In this document: piece after piece, positions 36,001-49,223 of the stretch
How positions within the stretch are numbered: position 1 is the stretch's first letter
Layout of the letters: each line of letters begins with the position of its first letter
Origin: Kalmusia sp. IMI 367209
Taxonomy: Eukaryota; Ascomycota; Dothideomycetes; Pleosporales; Didymosphaeriaceae
Direction of reading: 5' to 3'
Length of the DNA: 64,000 nt
Assembly (NCBI GenBank): GCA_027946365.1
Contig: JAPEUQ010000002.1
Span: 1,612,001 to 1,676,000, forward strand
Position numbers and translations under genes: made by a program
Notes under the pieces: model-generated
What the model was told of the DNA's origin: nothing
What the model saw: only the letters and a program-made list of their open reading frames with translations
The model's database searches: none

Positions 36001-39000
36001 CACTCCGGAGAACCCAACATCTCGCATTAGCTCGTCCCAACGCTGCTCGGTAGCAAGCGGACCGTATTGACGCCACTCCTCACTTGCTTGCCACCAGCCC
36101 TCTAGCGGGCCGAATCCGACGGTATTACATGCACTGTGAAGATTGGTTATTTCGAGGAGGAGAAGATGCCCTTTGAGCTTCAGTAGCCGATGTAACCTGG
36201 TGAGCCCCGCCGCCAGATCTTGGGTGACGTGGAGGACACTACCGGCGACAACCACATCGTAATGAGCCTCCTGAAATCCTTGCTGGATGGGATCGATGTC
36301 TACGTTGAATGTTTTGAAGACCATCCGATCCTCGAAGTATACGAACTTTTCTCTTGCTGCTTCAAAGAAAGAGGGTGAGATATCCGTATAAGTGTACTCT
36401 GCGAGACGGGTCTGGCCGGTTTCTTTCTCGAATGCTTCTATGGCACTGAGAATAATGCATGTCATACTACCCGTTCCAGATCCGATTTCGAGGATTTTCA
36501 GTCCAGGTTTCTCGTGAGTCAACAGGTCAAGGAATTTACGAACGCGGTTGTCCTGACTGAAAAACCCAAAAATTTCAGAGTAGTAATCTTCGGCACCGTT
36601 CTCATTGAACAAAACCTCTAGGGCATTGGTCTTCCCCTGGATGATTGATGGTAGAGCTCGAGCGGCGCGCGGAAATAACTGCCATTTGGGGTACTCCGAC
36701 ACACACTCCGTCAGGAGGGATTCTAACACGGGTCCATGAAGATCTGAGTCCTCGGGGAACATTTGCATACTGTATTGAAGTTCTAGATAAGCCACGAATT
36801 TCTTCAAGTAGGCGGGTGCTCGGTCGACATCTTCCTGGGTGATCTCCCGTAATGCTTGGCGAATCGATGCCCTCATTGCCAGCTCAATTTTAGGGAAGAA
36901 GTTTTCCCGGAACGCTAAATTGTCAAGTGAAGGGTCGAGGTTGCACAGCTGTTGTAACTCCACGGGGCTCATCGAGCTTAGTTGGGGTTTCCAGGAGAGC
37001 TGATGCAGCAGAGTACGAGTTGGTCCTTCATCTTCCGCTTCCTCCACCCGAGAAACTTCTGTCATTTGAAGGGTTTGAATCATGCACAAGGGAAAGCCTT
37101 CATCGTCTACCACCTGTATGTTCCCCGTGAAGCTTGTTAGCGAGCCTGGAATCGTGTCTTTGATAGAGCTGAGCTGCACCGCGGATGTCACTTGATTCCA
37201 AGGCTTAGCCGAGATCCGTGCCTTAGCGATGCGACGTGGTACAGCCATCGGCATTGACCTCGCGGTGCCCTTCGAAACCTGGGCGAACATAAGATGCACA
37301 ATAGCGTCTAGGATAGCGGGATGGACGGGGCTGTCTGCATCCTTGAGAATCCGTTCTGTCGAAGTCATGTCGATGCGTGCCATAGACGTGTTGTCGCCGT
37401 CCCATCGAATACTGTCCAGAAGCTGGAAGGACGGACCATATTTCAGACCCTGCTTCTCACAGAATTGGTAGAAGGTGCGTTGGTCAATGAGTTGGGTGCA
37501 CGATGTGGCCGTCGAGTGTAATTGCTCCTTTATCTTAGTGCGTTCCCAGGATGTCTCATCGACCCAGCTGGATTGGGGGTTCTGCACGGCTTCATATTCC
37601 AGTTGGATGTTGGCGCTGAAACATAGCTTCCAGTTGTCGTCGTGGTAAGAGTAGATTTGGACTTCTGACTCAACCGAGTCTTTCTCGTATATGTCCTCAA
37701 TCGGACGCAATTCAATGGTGATCTCGGTTGCATCTTGAGGTGTCTGTCCTATCATGACTGGGGCAATAAACTCGGCATCTTTCAGGAGAAACGACGAAAT
37801 TGGTCGGGACTTCGTGTCCACTGCTTGCCTGGCTGCTTCGAGTGCGATTACCATCAGGCCAGTACCGGGACAAATAGTTCGGTCGCTAACCTGTGATTGG
37901 GAGAAGTAAGTTGCTATTCCAGAATTGCGATCGATTTTGAGAAAAGAAATAGACATCAGTCGCATGGCGTGGAGAGGTTCAGTGTGGAAAAAAAAAGAGA
38001 GAATAAGGAGACCGAATAGGGAGGTCAATTCAGACTTACAACATGGTCAGCAAGCCAGGGCATCGTCTCCGTGCACAACCAATTCCTCCATCTTGGTCGA
38101 AGCGGATTCCAATCATGGGCTCGCTCTCCGAGCAAATACCCGGGAGAGAATGGCTTCAATCGATAATCTCGGCTGAGCCGGGACTCAGCCCAATACCGCC
38201 GACTATGATCAAATGGATATGTGGGGCAGTCGACAAGATACGGATGGGTGCCATCACCTTGGGCGTTTGCTGTCACCACGGACACAGGATGCCCATGACA
38301 GAAAAGCGCACCCAGAGCTTGTAAAATGGTTCGCAAGGGATTATGCGCACGCTTCAGAACAGTGTGATACCTCCATGACTTGCTGGTATCCATCACTGGT
38401 CTCCGCAAAGCCGCATGTGGGCCAATCTCAACCAGGTCGGTGATGGATCCGGCTTCCAAGGGAAGCGGGAAGGACTCAGAACCTCCTTCCATGCGCTGGA
38501 GAGCATCGGCAAATCTCACCGGCATGAGGAGATTGTCTACCCAATACTGTGCCTTTGCTAACATTTCGGAGGTCGCAATATGGCCGGTGACTGAACTGAT
38601 CATGGTAATCGGCTGGACGCCACCACTGCCCATGTCCAGTTCTCCTATTAACTGAAGGTAATTGGTAGACGCAGCTCGCATGGCTGGGGAGTGATACGCA
38701 ACACCCGTGTTGACCTTTTGAGCAAATATCCCGAGCTGATCGAAGTGACACTTGAGTATATCGATAGAGTCTGAGGGGCCTGAAAGGGTGACATTTGTCT
38801 GACTGTTGACGCAGGCGATATGAACTGTCTCTTCGGGTCTCAACGATTTGAGATGAGCCAAAACCTCACTCTCGGCTAAGTTCACGGACATCATTGCGCC
38901 TGGATTGGAGACGGACACCTGGCGGATTTTTTGGGCTACCTGTCCGCGATAGTAGGCCACCTTGCAGGCCGCCTGGTGCGAGAGAGCACCCACAGTATAT

Positions 39001-41528
39001 GCAGCCGCGATCTCGCCACTTGAATGTCCGACTACGGCTCTAGGTACTAGTCCGAAGGTACGAAGCAAATCCACGAGGGCGATTTGAAGTGCTGTGCAAA
39101 GCGGTTGGCTCACCTCAGGGATGTTGATCCGTTCGTTGTCGTGGATGACATCTATATGAGCACGTGTTAATAGAGTTGGAACCGAAAAGCAAACTCACTA
39201 GGAATCTGGGTATAACATACTGAATATGGACCATTTGCACCCAAGTTTGGCTAGAATCTCATCTGATAGCTTAAGGCTCTCCTCAAACACGGGGTACGAC
39301 AACAGCTCCATTCCCATCCCTACGTACTGTGCTCCTTGGCCAGTAAACACAAAAGTGACGGCCGTTTCTCCAGTACTAGCGCGGCTCCGTTTTGCTATTG
39401 GTAGATAGAGCCCATCATCGCTTCCGGGTATCTTGGCTGCGGGGTGATCCGTTGGGTCGACAACGGCGAAAGTGCGCCAGAGCATGGTGGTTCTTCGGGC
39501 GGCGAGTGTATACGCAAGCTGGTCCAATGTTCCAGGACGACCAGCAATATGGTTGCGATAATAGTCTTGATAGTTTTCCGTCATTCGTTCTAGAGTAGCT
39601 GAGTCTGCCGTGCTCCATATTAAGAGCTTCGGTCGAGGCAACGACTTCAGGTGATCCAGAATATTCGTGGCCTGGGGTAAGTCAACTTTCTCGGTAGATG
39701 ATACAACCCCAAGTTGCTGCTCTCTTGGACCACCTGTAAGATGAAGATAATCGCTTAATCCACGGCTGTGTAGGTAGTGGAAGGCATCATCAAGCACGGC
39801 GTGGGCGTTGGTGCCGCCGAAACCGAAGGAATTGATCGAGCATCGTCGAATGCCTTGATTAGGCCACGGAATACATTTGGTTGGAACCTTTTCTTGGCGT
39901 CAGATTCGAAAAGCGGAGCCAGGACTCTCAAATAATATGGGAGGCAGGAAAACCCACCTTGATATTGAGAAATTCAGCATCGATATTCGGATTGAGCTCT
40001 TCAAACAGTGCATTCGGTACAATAAGTCCCCTTTCAAGCATTAAAACACACTTGACCAGGCTTGCAAGACCGCTTGCTGCTTCAAGATGTCCGAGATTTG
40101 CTTTAATGGAACCCCTGGGAAATTTTCATTAGTTCCGACACACAGACAGCTCCAAGAGGTCATGATGTTTCTTACACATAAAGAGGGTCATTCGGCGAGC
40201 GCGAGGTACGGAACACTCTTCCGATCGCGTCCATCTCGATGGGATCTCCCACCGCAGTTCCAGTTCCTGGATTCTGGTTAGGTGTCCTCTTGAATTCGGG
40301 GATGGCACTGACCGTGCGCCTCAAAGTATCGGGTCGACTCAAGGTCGAGTCCAGCCTTAGCATAGACATATCGAATGAGACTCTCTTGCGCTGAGGCACT
40401 AGGTTGTGTTAAAATCGGTGTTCGACCGTCCTGGTTGGATGCCGTTGCGCGCAGCACCGCTCGGACAACATCACCGTCCTTAAGGGCAGTTTGTAGCGGC
40501 TTGACTACTAGTGCAACAACGCCTTCGCCGCGCCCAAAGCCATTTCCGCGCGAGTCAAAGCTGAAGCAACGGCTATCTGGAGATAAGAAGCCCATATTCC
40601 CGAGGAGTGCAGAGTGTTCGGGAGTAAACAGCAAGCTCACACCGACGACGAGAGCCTGGTTGCTTAGGTATCAGTCTCGGGCTCATCGCCATCACGTACA
40701 ATTACAATGAGGAAAAAGAAAGGGAAGAACGGACTGCTGAAGCATCACCACACTGCATTGACTGACATGCCATGTCTAGCGCGACTAAACCACTCGAACA
40801 TGCCGTGTCGATATAAACACTCGGCCCTTGCAAGTTGAAATACCAACTGATTCTGTTAGACAACATGTTACTAGAGGTCCCAATGATGGCGTGCCGCGGT
40901 GCTGCATCAGGATCTTTGGCCATCATGAAAGCCCAATTGTTCGCGAGTGAAGACGCGAATACAGCGATCCGGCTGCCGCAAACGCGGTCAACGGGGAGGC
41001 CGGCTGTAGATTTCTCAGGATTAGAAAAGTACCCCTTCAACAAGGACGGGAACAAGCGCGCTTACCATTTTCTAACGCATGATACGACGCCTCCAAGGCC
41101 CATCGCTGGTGAGGGTCTAGAGCTGCAGCCTCTTGAGGTGGAATGGAGAAGAAGGGAGCGTCGAAGACAGCGGGGTCTTCCTTGATGAAATGGGCTCCAC
41201 GGCAAGGTAACTGTTACCAAAACTTAGCGAACCCAAATCTTCCAAGATGCGTGTACCCTAGCATCGTCGTCCGTAGGGTGAGAAGGATGGAACAAATATA
41301 AAAGTGGCAAACCTTGTTCGGCCTCTTAGAGCCTCCATCATAAAAGGTATCTACTGTCGTGCGTTCCTCGGGCCATTCGGTCATCAGGTTTTTCCGAGCT
41401 TGAAGCACATCCCACAAGCCATCTTCGCCGATAGCTTCCTGCGGTCCTTTGAACGACAATCCAACAATAGCGAAAGGTTCAGATGAATGATTGATTGACC
41501 CATTGGTGGTCGCATCTCCTTGTGTCAT
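33029..41528 (-). CDS. Highly reducing type I polyketide synthase (KS-AT-DH-CMeT-ER-KR-ACP), intact
   Basis: Eleven exons (41313..41528, 41066..41210, 40735..41003, 40313..40655, 40176..40266, 39958..40114, 39221..39887, 38040..39151, 34309..37890, 33927..34247, 33029..33874) join in phase, 2582 aa. KS (about 15-450): [25 protein letters not shown] (about 560-880): GHSSGE near 672. DH (about 930-1260): His in [17 protein letters not shown], with Asp where HxxxGxxxxP has Gly; downstream Asp in [10 protein letters not shown]. CMe[11 protein letters not shown] near 1463. ER: nucleotide-binding [15 protein letters not shown] near 2008. KR: GGLGGLG near 2220 and Tyr in QSNYAAG near 2355. ACP: GVDSLMA near 2539. 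No release domain, as usual for fungal reducing PKSs. All core catalytic residues are present, so it probably makes a reduced, C-methylated chain passed to a partner. It is divergent from the FAD oxidoreductase. Confidence 0.93.
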
Positions 41529-42868
41529 GGTTACTCAGGACCTTGATTATTCTGTTGTTCAGATGCGAGACTATGCTGTAGTAGGCCCTAGGAGTAGTAT
41601 CAAGCCGCCACCCTAGCTAGTTAAGACGTATTTACTACTTCTACTACGTGACTAAGAACCTAAGCTGCTGAATCTCGCTAGGTAGCGATGGTAGATAGCT
41701 TCGGCAACCTATTGAGATCCCTGCATAAGGTGGCGGAGGAATACTACCTCCAGGAGCCGCCATAGTAAGCCCTGCATTTTTTTAATCGGCCTTTTACGTA
41801 CGTAGTACAAGTAAGATGGATACATTTTAGATGGAAATATCTCGCAATAATGGCGCTCTGTTTCCCCTCTATCTACAGCGTGTAGCTCACGTATTACAAC
41901 GATTGATCTGTTCGCCATGGCTGGGTCATATGCTGGATGGTGTTCAGAATTAGTAACTATCACGTCTGGAATAGTTTAGGCTATAAAAAACAAGCTTACG
42001 GTGTATATACATGGTACAGAAGTGCCCTGCCCTGTAAGATACCGTATTCTTATCTGTAGAATGGGTTTAGGCATCCTGCTGAAGGATTGCATGCGGGTGA
42101 GATGGGCGTGAGCTGTGTTGCGTGCACGCATGCTTACACCCTCAAAAGAACATAACAAAAATGGCTTAGTGCCTTCCTATTGTAATGATTAGGTATTGAA
42201 TTGATTGCATGCATATGAGTGCAGGGGTCTCTGTTCTCACCAATCAGGCTGGTTAGAACCTAGTCTAGGCATTTACCCGCAGCCTGGGTTTCATGCATGA
42301 GCTGAGCTGTACGGTGTACATAGCGTCCATGTCGATCTGGTTCATTCGCTGTATCGTTACCGTTTCCTTGGAACGCCTTCCCTCTTCGGTACGGTGAAGC
42401 TTATGTGCAGCTCGGAATTAGTGACGCATTAATTTCATCTCGAACTCCGAAAGACTTATTGGGTTTGAAAGAACCAGTCTATTATCAACACAGACAACAC
42501 AGATTTTTGACCAGGTCTTGACTGGGCGCCTCGTGTTGTTGATACATTTGACGGGTGGGGAGCCAGCACGGTCATGGCGGTGCGACCCGCGCCGCAACTA
42601 AACAGGGGGAGCCATGCTTGGTACCTTCAACATGCATCGCGGAACCCTCCTCTTGACCGCGCCACCAAGGGCCTCGAGACCTGGCCAACAAGCCACAATC
42701 CTTCCCCATGAGAAAGGAGGTCCGTTGCCACGTGGGTTCAAGGAACTATATTTCCCGGTGTTCCCCGTCACACACCCAATAGTCCGCCTCTCGTGATCTC
42801 ACCAGCTCCTCCCTCTTCGCATAGCCTGCGCGTGAAAGATCACTTTAGATTGCTCTTGTGCTACCAAG
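41529..42868. promoter_or_regulatory. Divergent promoter region between reducing PKS and FAD oxidoreductase
   Basis: 1.34 kb without a supported gene separates two diverging starts (PKS ATG at 41528 on -, oxidoreductase ATG at 42869 on +). Head-to-head placement suggests shared control. No individual binding site can be assigned with confidence. Confidence 0.5.
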
Positions 42869-44569
42869 ATGCGTTGCCTTCCAATTCTGGCTCTTGGCCT
42901 CTTGGGGTTTGACAGTCAGCTTGTATCTGCATTCCTTATTTCGGATGTGACTGCGTTGGGGCTATCTTCAGGAACTCAGATTGGGTCACCGTCGGAATCT
43001 ACTTTTACGCAGCGATGGTCTACTTACGATGCTCCCAGCTATGTCGCTGCAGTCAAACCTGTTACAGAGCAGGATGTTGCGAAGATCGTACGTATTACCT
43101 CGAAGCGTCGACGCTTCATTGGCTTATCTCGTTATACGCGGTCTAGATCAAGTTTGCAGCAACCTCAAAAATAGCACTCTTGACAACTGGAGGGGCCCAC
43201 GGATTTCCAACAACCCTCGGGTTGGTCAAGTGTGGTATTGAACTCGATATGTCCAACTTCAACAAGGTTGTTGTGAATGCCAAGGACAACAAGTTGACTA
43301 TTGGTGGAGGGGTTCGTTTTGGAGACATCCTCGGGCCTATGGCTCAAGCCAAAAAGGAAATGCGTGAGTACTCTAGACTCTTTGATCGTCACCATCAGTT
43401 GCTCATGCCTGGAAAGCAATTGGAGCGGAGAGTTGTGTGGGTATGATTGGAGCTACTTTGGGTGGTGGTGTCAGTCGATACAACGGACTACACGGTATGA
43501 TACTCGACTCGTTGTCAAGTGTCAGGATGGTTACAGCGGCTGGTGACATTGTTACTGCTTCTAAAACCATGAATCCCGACCTCTTCTGGGGTATGCGAGG
43601 TGCCGGATTCAACTATGGAACTGTTGTTGAGGCAACTTACGACATCTACGACGAAACCGCTCCTCAAGTACTCAGCGCCAACTTTCTCTTCCCGCCTAGT
43701 GAAAGCCAGCCTATCTTAGAATACTTCAAGTCTTTCGGAAACAATCTACCGGCGAAGCTATCTCTCGTTCTCCTCGGGACCGATCTGGCCTCTTTCGGCG
43801 GGGTAAGTTTACCTAATGTAATAAATCTACCAATCGTAGAATGTAACCTAACATGCGGGCTGATTAGTCGGTGATCATCATCAACGCCGTTTATGCAGGC
43901 TCCCAAGCAGATGGTCAAAAGCTTCTCCAGCCTCTTTTCGATCTCAAGCCAACCAGGACGAACATCACTATGATTTCGTGGGCCGATATCAATGCTTACG
44001 CTTTCTTCGGATCGGGGGCGCCATACAACAAAACTGCTTGCGCAAAAAACGCCACCCACAATGTCTATGGTGGCGCTGTCTCGCATTTTGACATCCCAAC
44101 CTTCCAAAATTTCTATTCAAACTATGACAAGCTCCTCCAATCCATGCAAGACAAGCTGGCTGGGACGGTGTATTTCATCGAATTCTTCCCCAAAGAAGCC
44201 GTGGAAGCCGTGCCCGCCAATGCCACAGCCTATCCGTGGCGAGACATTACGGCTCATCTGTGAGTATCTGTGCGACTACTGCTCGAAAGTAATGTAACTA
44301 ACGAAGCATGCCCACATAGGCTTTTCAACTTCGAATATGATGCCAGCAACAAGTCACTGGATACCCAGATCAACAAGTTCTTGAAGAATACACGCACGAA
44401 TTTCACGGCTGCCAGTGGCTTTCCGCAACCCCAGCTGTATGTCTCGTACGGACATGGGGATGAGGACTTGGCGACATTGTACTCCCAGCAGAATGTGCCG
44501 AATCTCAAGGCATTGAAAGCTAAATGGGACCCGACCAATGTGTACCGATACAACCACCCGTTGGTTTAG
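42869..44569 (+). CDS. Secreted BBE-type FAD-linked oxidoreductase
   Basis: Exons 42869..43087, 43147..43363, 43417..43802, 43868..44259 and 44320..44569 join in phase, 487 aa. A signal peptide (LPILALGLLGFDSQLVSA) precedes a PCMH/FAD_binding_4 domain: KPVTEQDVAKI, then TTGGAHGFPTTLG, where berberine-bridge-enzyme relatives have the FAD-attaching His in a GG-H-G/S loop, and SCVGMIGATLGGGVSRYNG, then GMRGAGFNYGTVV. The C-terminal BBE motif is KWDPTNVYRYNHP. Such enzymes oxidise alcohols or C-C/C-N bonds with O2 and often act as tailoring oxidases in fungal clusters; the usual second (Cys) FAD link is not evident in the CVGMIG loop beyond the Cys itself. It is divergent from the reducing PKS, so it is probably co-regulated. 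Confidence 0.88.
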
Positions 44570-46100
44570 AATGGTTTAGAATAACAAAGGCTTCATATGA
44601 GGTTCCTGTGAGTAGCAGGGATCTTCTGCGAAGGGACGTGTTGATTTATCATCGGTTCCCAGCTCATGACATTGATTTTCGTGTTCATATGACGTTATCC
44701 CTTCCTGCTCTACCTGGGTTAGATTTCAATTACATTTCGCAAGCTTTTCAGATCAACTCCGACTAAATTGAGCACTATGCTCATGTGAGTCGTATACCAC
44801 GCGCCTCTATGCCGCCCCACAAAAGTCGCTGCTATTTGTCAATCATGGGACCACTGAAATCACTGGAGAGAAGAAGATCAGAGAACATCTGTTGCCACCG
44901 TGACGATCTTGGAAGGAGATATTGCTTCGACTCCTGACAAGCCTGTTAGTCCGATTTGATCGGTCATCAGCTTAGTATGGTACACCGGTCAAGATCCACC
45001 CCATGGAATGGGTATACGAATTGCAATCGACTTCAGCTTGCGTCGGACATTTCCACACCAAAGGTTCGCTAATACAGGCTGAGGCGGGGAAATCGCTTGA
45101 TGGTTGCAGGCTCTGGAACCTGGATAGGTCTCGCGCGAGTGGACCTCAGTACAAGGCCGGTCAACAGACCTGCCTAAGCGATGTCCGATATCAGATTTGG
45201 GGGCCGCTTCAAAGTGTTTTGGAAGTTGATCTCCATGCGAACGAAAGGTTGCATGAGGTGGTGGTATGACTTACGCCCGTGAGTGGCGGAGTTGGCTCCC
45301 CACATGGATGGGCGGCACTACAGGGTATAGACGCATGAGATTGCCACACTGTACTCTGGAGCCTGTACTGCCTGTCAGCACTCGATTGGTAGACTGGACT
45401 CTTTCTCGAAAAGGATTGGCTCTCCCGAAGAACTTTCAGTAGGGTGGCGACATCTTATGCGTCCGCACCTAAGCTGAGGTCATCCACACCGTTCATCAAG
45501 AAAGTGTCAACATCTTTTCACTACAGTCAACTAACTATATAATAAAAGGATATCTAGTTACCTTGATTTAAGTGTTGCACAAATTATCACAGCACCTAAG
45601 AATAATAGAGGGCGGCTTAATCGCTACTATACGTAAATGAACACATACAATTGACGTAAATATGTTAAAATATACTCATTGATATACATTGAAAAGAAAG
45701 AATAAGCTTCCCAGCCCTGGTATTATCCCATTCCTAGTTTACCCTAGTGTCGTGGTTAAAAAGCGTTGTCGGGGGCGGTGCGGGCCGATGACACACTAAA
45801 GGGGGCCCTACAACGCGCGCCGGAAGATCCAACACTAACCCTGTATGTAGTAGTCGCCGACAGTCTTATGTCATGCCGGCTCCCACTCATTCGATTCCCC
45901 CCTCCTTTGTGCTCTTGGTGTTCTGAAAGGCAAATTGCGTTATTCTTGTGTGTGTTCGCGTTCCCAATTTCGTCGATCCCCCTCCTTCGGTGGCTGCTCA
46001 ACATCTTCTTAATTGCTTTCTCCATCCTCTGCCAACCGGCAACCTCATCTTCGGGCCTTGAATGGCGCATGAGCAGACTTAATCTGCTCGCTATCGCATC
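44570..46100. other. Intergenic region, no supported gene
   Basis: Only short frames without domain support; AT-rich around 45530-45700. The 3' part is the promoter region of the membrane protein gene at 46101. Confidence 0.5.
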
Positions 46101-47306
46101 ATGGCCCCGTCCGCTAGCGTGCCCGAATCGGACCTTCATGCGACGAAGGTGCCAACGGTGTACGGCGCATCCATAGTGTCAATCGTGATCGCGGGGATTT
46201 TTACCTCTTGCCGGCTTATCTCGAGAAGAATCCAGCGCCAGGGCTTAGATGCGTCCGACTGGTTCCTGCTCGGAAGTGTGGTTTGTTGCTGGGGCATGGC
46301 GATTATCAACATGTGGATGACGACCGTGGGACTGGGGAGACATATGGAAGCCATCGCAGTGGAGGATCCGCATCTTCTGCAAGTCAAGCTATTGTTAAAG
46401 GTGAGAAGATTCTCAGCGCCATGTCAGGAAACGGCTTCCCACAACCCCTAGGTTTTCATCCCGGTCGAAGTGTTCTACGATGTCGGAATGTCTCTGGTCA
46501 AGATCTCGATTCTGCTTCTCTACCGCAGTCTCTTTCGCGGAAGGGCATTACTCATAATCAACAACATCTGCATCGGTGTCGTGATCGCATGGTGTCTTTC
46601 GAATCTCCTCCCCTCGATCTTTTCATGTCGCCCCATCTCCGGCTTCTGGAACTTTGATATGCAACCGCCACCCGTTTGCATCGACAAGAAGGTTCTATAC
46701 GTGACGGGTTCGACCATCAACATCGCTACCGATGTCGGTATTCTCTGTCTGCCCATCCGACAGGTCATGCGACTCCAGATGCACCGCCAAACGAAGGTCG
46801 CACTGGTCGCTGTCTTCCTCCTGGGCGGCCTTGTCTGTATCGTCTCTGCGGTGCGCTTCACTGTGCTTCTCAGAGCAAACTCCCCCGACCTGACCTGGGA
46901 ATTTGCCGGCGTACTCGCCTGGACTAACGCCGAGCTGGCAACGGCCATCGCTTCCGCCTGCCTCCCCGTCACCCGTCCCCTATTCCGCCGCTGTCTGCCC
47001 AAAACCTGGCTGGCCTCCAATGACAGGGCCCAGCATAACCCAGATTCGGCCTACGGCCGTAGCGGCGGCACAGGGCCATCCGCCCTCGTAAACAAGAGCT
47101 TTTCCGGGCGTGTCTACCGGAGCTCGCATCTCACAGGCAACTTTCAGCGGCTGCCGGACGCTTATACGGCCACGCACGACTCCAGCTCGAACAAGGATGG
47201 TCTAGTCAACCATAGTGTAGAGGCGATCGACATGGATCACCTGCAACCGAGACAGATTGTTGTTACACATACCTTTGAGATGACGGCGGCGGCGAGAGAC
47301 TCGTAG
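46101..47306 (+). CDS. Rhodopsin-like (Pth11-type) seven-TM integral membrane protein
   Basis: Exons 46101..46400 and 46452..47306 join in phase, 384 aa. About seven hydrophobic helices begin with VYGASIVSIVIAGIFTSCRL. Family signs include LDASDWFLLGSVVCCWGMA, VEVFYDVGMSLVKISILLLY, FSCRPISGFWN, a Cys in the PPPVCIDKK loop, and LPIRQVMRLQMHRQTKVAL; the polar C-terminal tail is about 110 residues. This is the common fungal rhodopsin-domain family, without the CFEM domain of true Pth11 receptors. Members occur often in or near secondary metabolite clusters; function is unknown (receptor-like or accessory). Confidence 0.85.
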
Positions 47307-48008
47307 CTGGGAACATACGAAAATTTAGGTCTGAGCTTGGCCGGAATCCTTCTCTTTGTATTACGAAGTTCTGTATGTATATAAGCTAGGTCAATGAAGC
47401 GATGTACTTTGTAAATCCTGCGTATACTGTAAATTATACCAATATCTAGTTAGTGTTATAATACTAGTATTTTCGGGGGGGGTTTACTACACACGAGCGC
47501 CACTGTAATCTAGCTGGGAGGCCTGAAAGAGTCTAAACCGAGTCACAGAGTTGACCTATCTTACTCGTGGAAAGGATGCGATGTCACGGTAGGCGATGCC
47601 TATGCTGGAAGGGTATGGATTAAGATTGTTGGCACATACTCTACAACCGAACACAACATTGATCAGGCAGCTCTTCTGTGGTTGCAACCTTAAATCTCGC
47701 ACTCTTAGGGATTTATTGATAGCTAAGCGAACTAATTATGATGAATCTTACCTACAAAAAGCAGCAGTAATTTGTTCACTTACGGGCTAGGATACTCCTA
47801 GAGCGCGAAACCTACAGTGATAACCACAGTAGAGCTTACCTTTGACGAATATGAATAAACTAATCAGACCATTTCCTTAATACTAGACGTAAACCTCGAT
47901 TAGGCTCTCACGCAACTTCAAGAAGAATATCACAGACAACAACGCAAGACTAAACATCATAGTAGTGACAATATGAGTGTCTCTAATTGTTGTTTCGCGA
48001 AACCAACA
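47307..48008. other. Intergenic 3' region, no supported gene
   Basis: Lies between the convergent ends of the membrane protein and the dioxygenase genes. A G8 run sits near 47475. No gene or stable structure was recognised. Confidence 0.5.
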
Positions 48009-49223
48009 TCATTTCTTAGCCGCAGCCATCCTATCAAGAATAGCCTTGACTTTAGCCAAGCTCCATTCACGGGCAGTCATAATTTCTCCATTCTCTTCCT
48101 CTGGTGGAATCACGTCACTCTTGAGCGCCCGCATCGGAGTATCGTTGGCCGGACGCAAATTGGTCAAGACACTATAACGATGGAACTTGGCTTGAGGACC
48201 AGGCGGGGTCACCACCCGATGGCGCCCGGACTTCAAGATCCCATTGGAGAGGATGACCATCGTGTCTCCTAGATTCACAATGACATGGCCCGGCTCCGGT
48301 GGGACGTAGAGCCATTCCTCTCCTTCGTAGTCGCGGTCTTCCTTGTCCACTCGTTCCTGTCCTTTACGCTTCGTAATCTGGAGTCCGCCCTGCCAGTTAA
48401 AGAGGAGGGTCATGCTGGTGGCATCGGTGTGCGCAGGAGTAGGAGCTGTACTGTGAGGTTTCCCCGTCCTTGGGTGCTGGATACCGGAACAATCGAACGA
48501 ATTCTCCCGAATAGTCCTTAGGCTGATGAACCTCGGTCAACTCATTGGAGTACAAATGTAATTCGCGTTCCAACGTCTTGAGAATGATCTGTCCAATGGC
48601 ATTACCGTTGGCCGCAAAGGATCGATAGAGATCTCGCTGTTTGTTCAGCCATGGTGGAAGGTAATAGTTCTCATCATAGTTGAGGCCCCAGCAGGACACC
48701 TGCATGCCAGGAGTCGTTAGCAAGATTATGCCTTTCTAGCCGTCCCTGCCATCTGGGTTGACTTTGAGCTAGGGGGGTTATACATTGAGGAATTCAGCCA
48801 TATCTGGCTCGCCATTCTCATCTACACTTTGACACTTGTAGCTGTTAACGTATCAGTATCGATCGGTCTGTGACTCAAAGGAGCCTGTAACGGTGGGACA
48901 CACCCAGTGTGGAGATGATCCTTGGTTGGGTCACCTGGAGGAAATGCGAGCTTGTCTTTCATAGGAACGTTGTTGAAGACATCGGCTGCAATATGGTGGA
49001 GCTGATTGGATTCATCCAGAAACTGGCGTCCCAGCTCATGTGGAGTCAAATCTAGGTAGAAGAAGCCCTCATTAGAAAGGACTTGAAATAATTCCTGACC
49101 CACTTTTTCATCACTCTCCAGCAGCTTTTGCAGCGAGATCTTCTTGAGATTGACGGTAGGTACGTCCTTAGGAAATGGCACGGGATAGAATTGGTCGAGG
49201 TCGGCGGTTGCAATGGGAGCCAT
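48009..49223 (-). CDS. Fe(II)/2-oxoglutarate dioxygenase (IPNS-like), one-base frameshift
   Basis: Exons 48904..49223, 48784..48841 and 48009..48699. The N-terminal DIOX_N region (VPTVNLKKISLQKLLESD, GFFYLDLTP, KDHLHTGYKCQSV) leads to the oxygenase core: PAHTDATSMTLLFNWQGGLQ gives the HxD, LKSGRHRVVTPPG the distal His, and FHRYSVLTNL the RxS 2-oxoglutarate site. All cofactor residues are present, about 355 aa. The last exon is one base too long: near 48450 the reading shifts from FRYPAPKDGETSQ to TAPTPAHTD, and no intron explains it. As written the protein would stop before the iron site. Either a recent null mutation or a sequence error. It shares a divergent promoter with the MFS transporter, so it was probably a tailoring enzyme of the cluster. 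Confidence 0.75.

Noticed and set aside
42000..42800. Possible small genes in the PKS-oxidoreductase gap
   Set aside because: Short frames without start context, introns or domain support; treated as promoter sequence.
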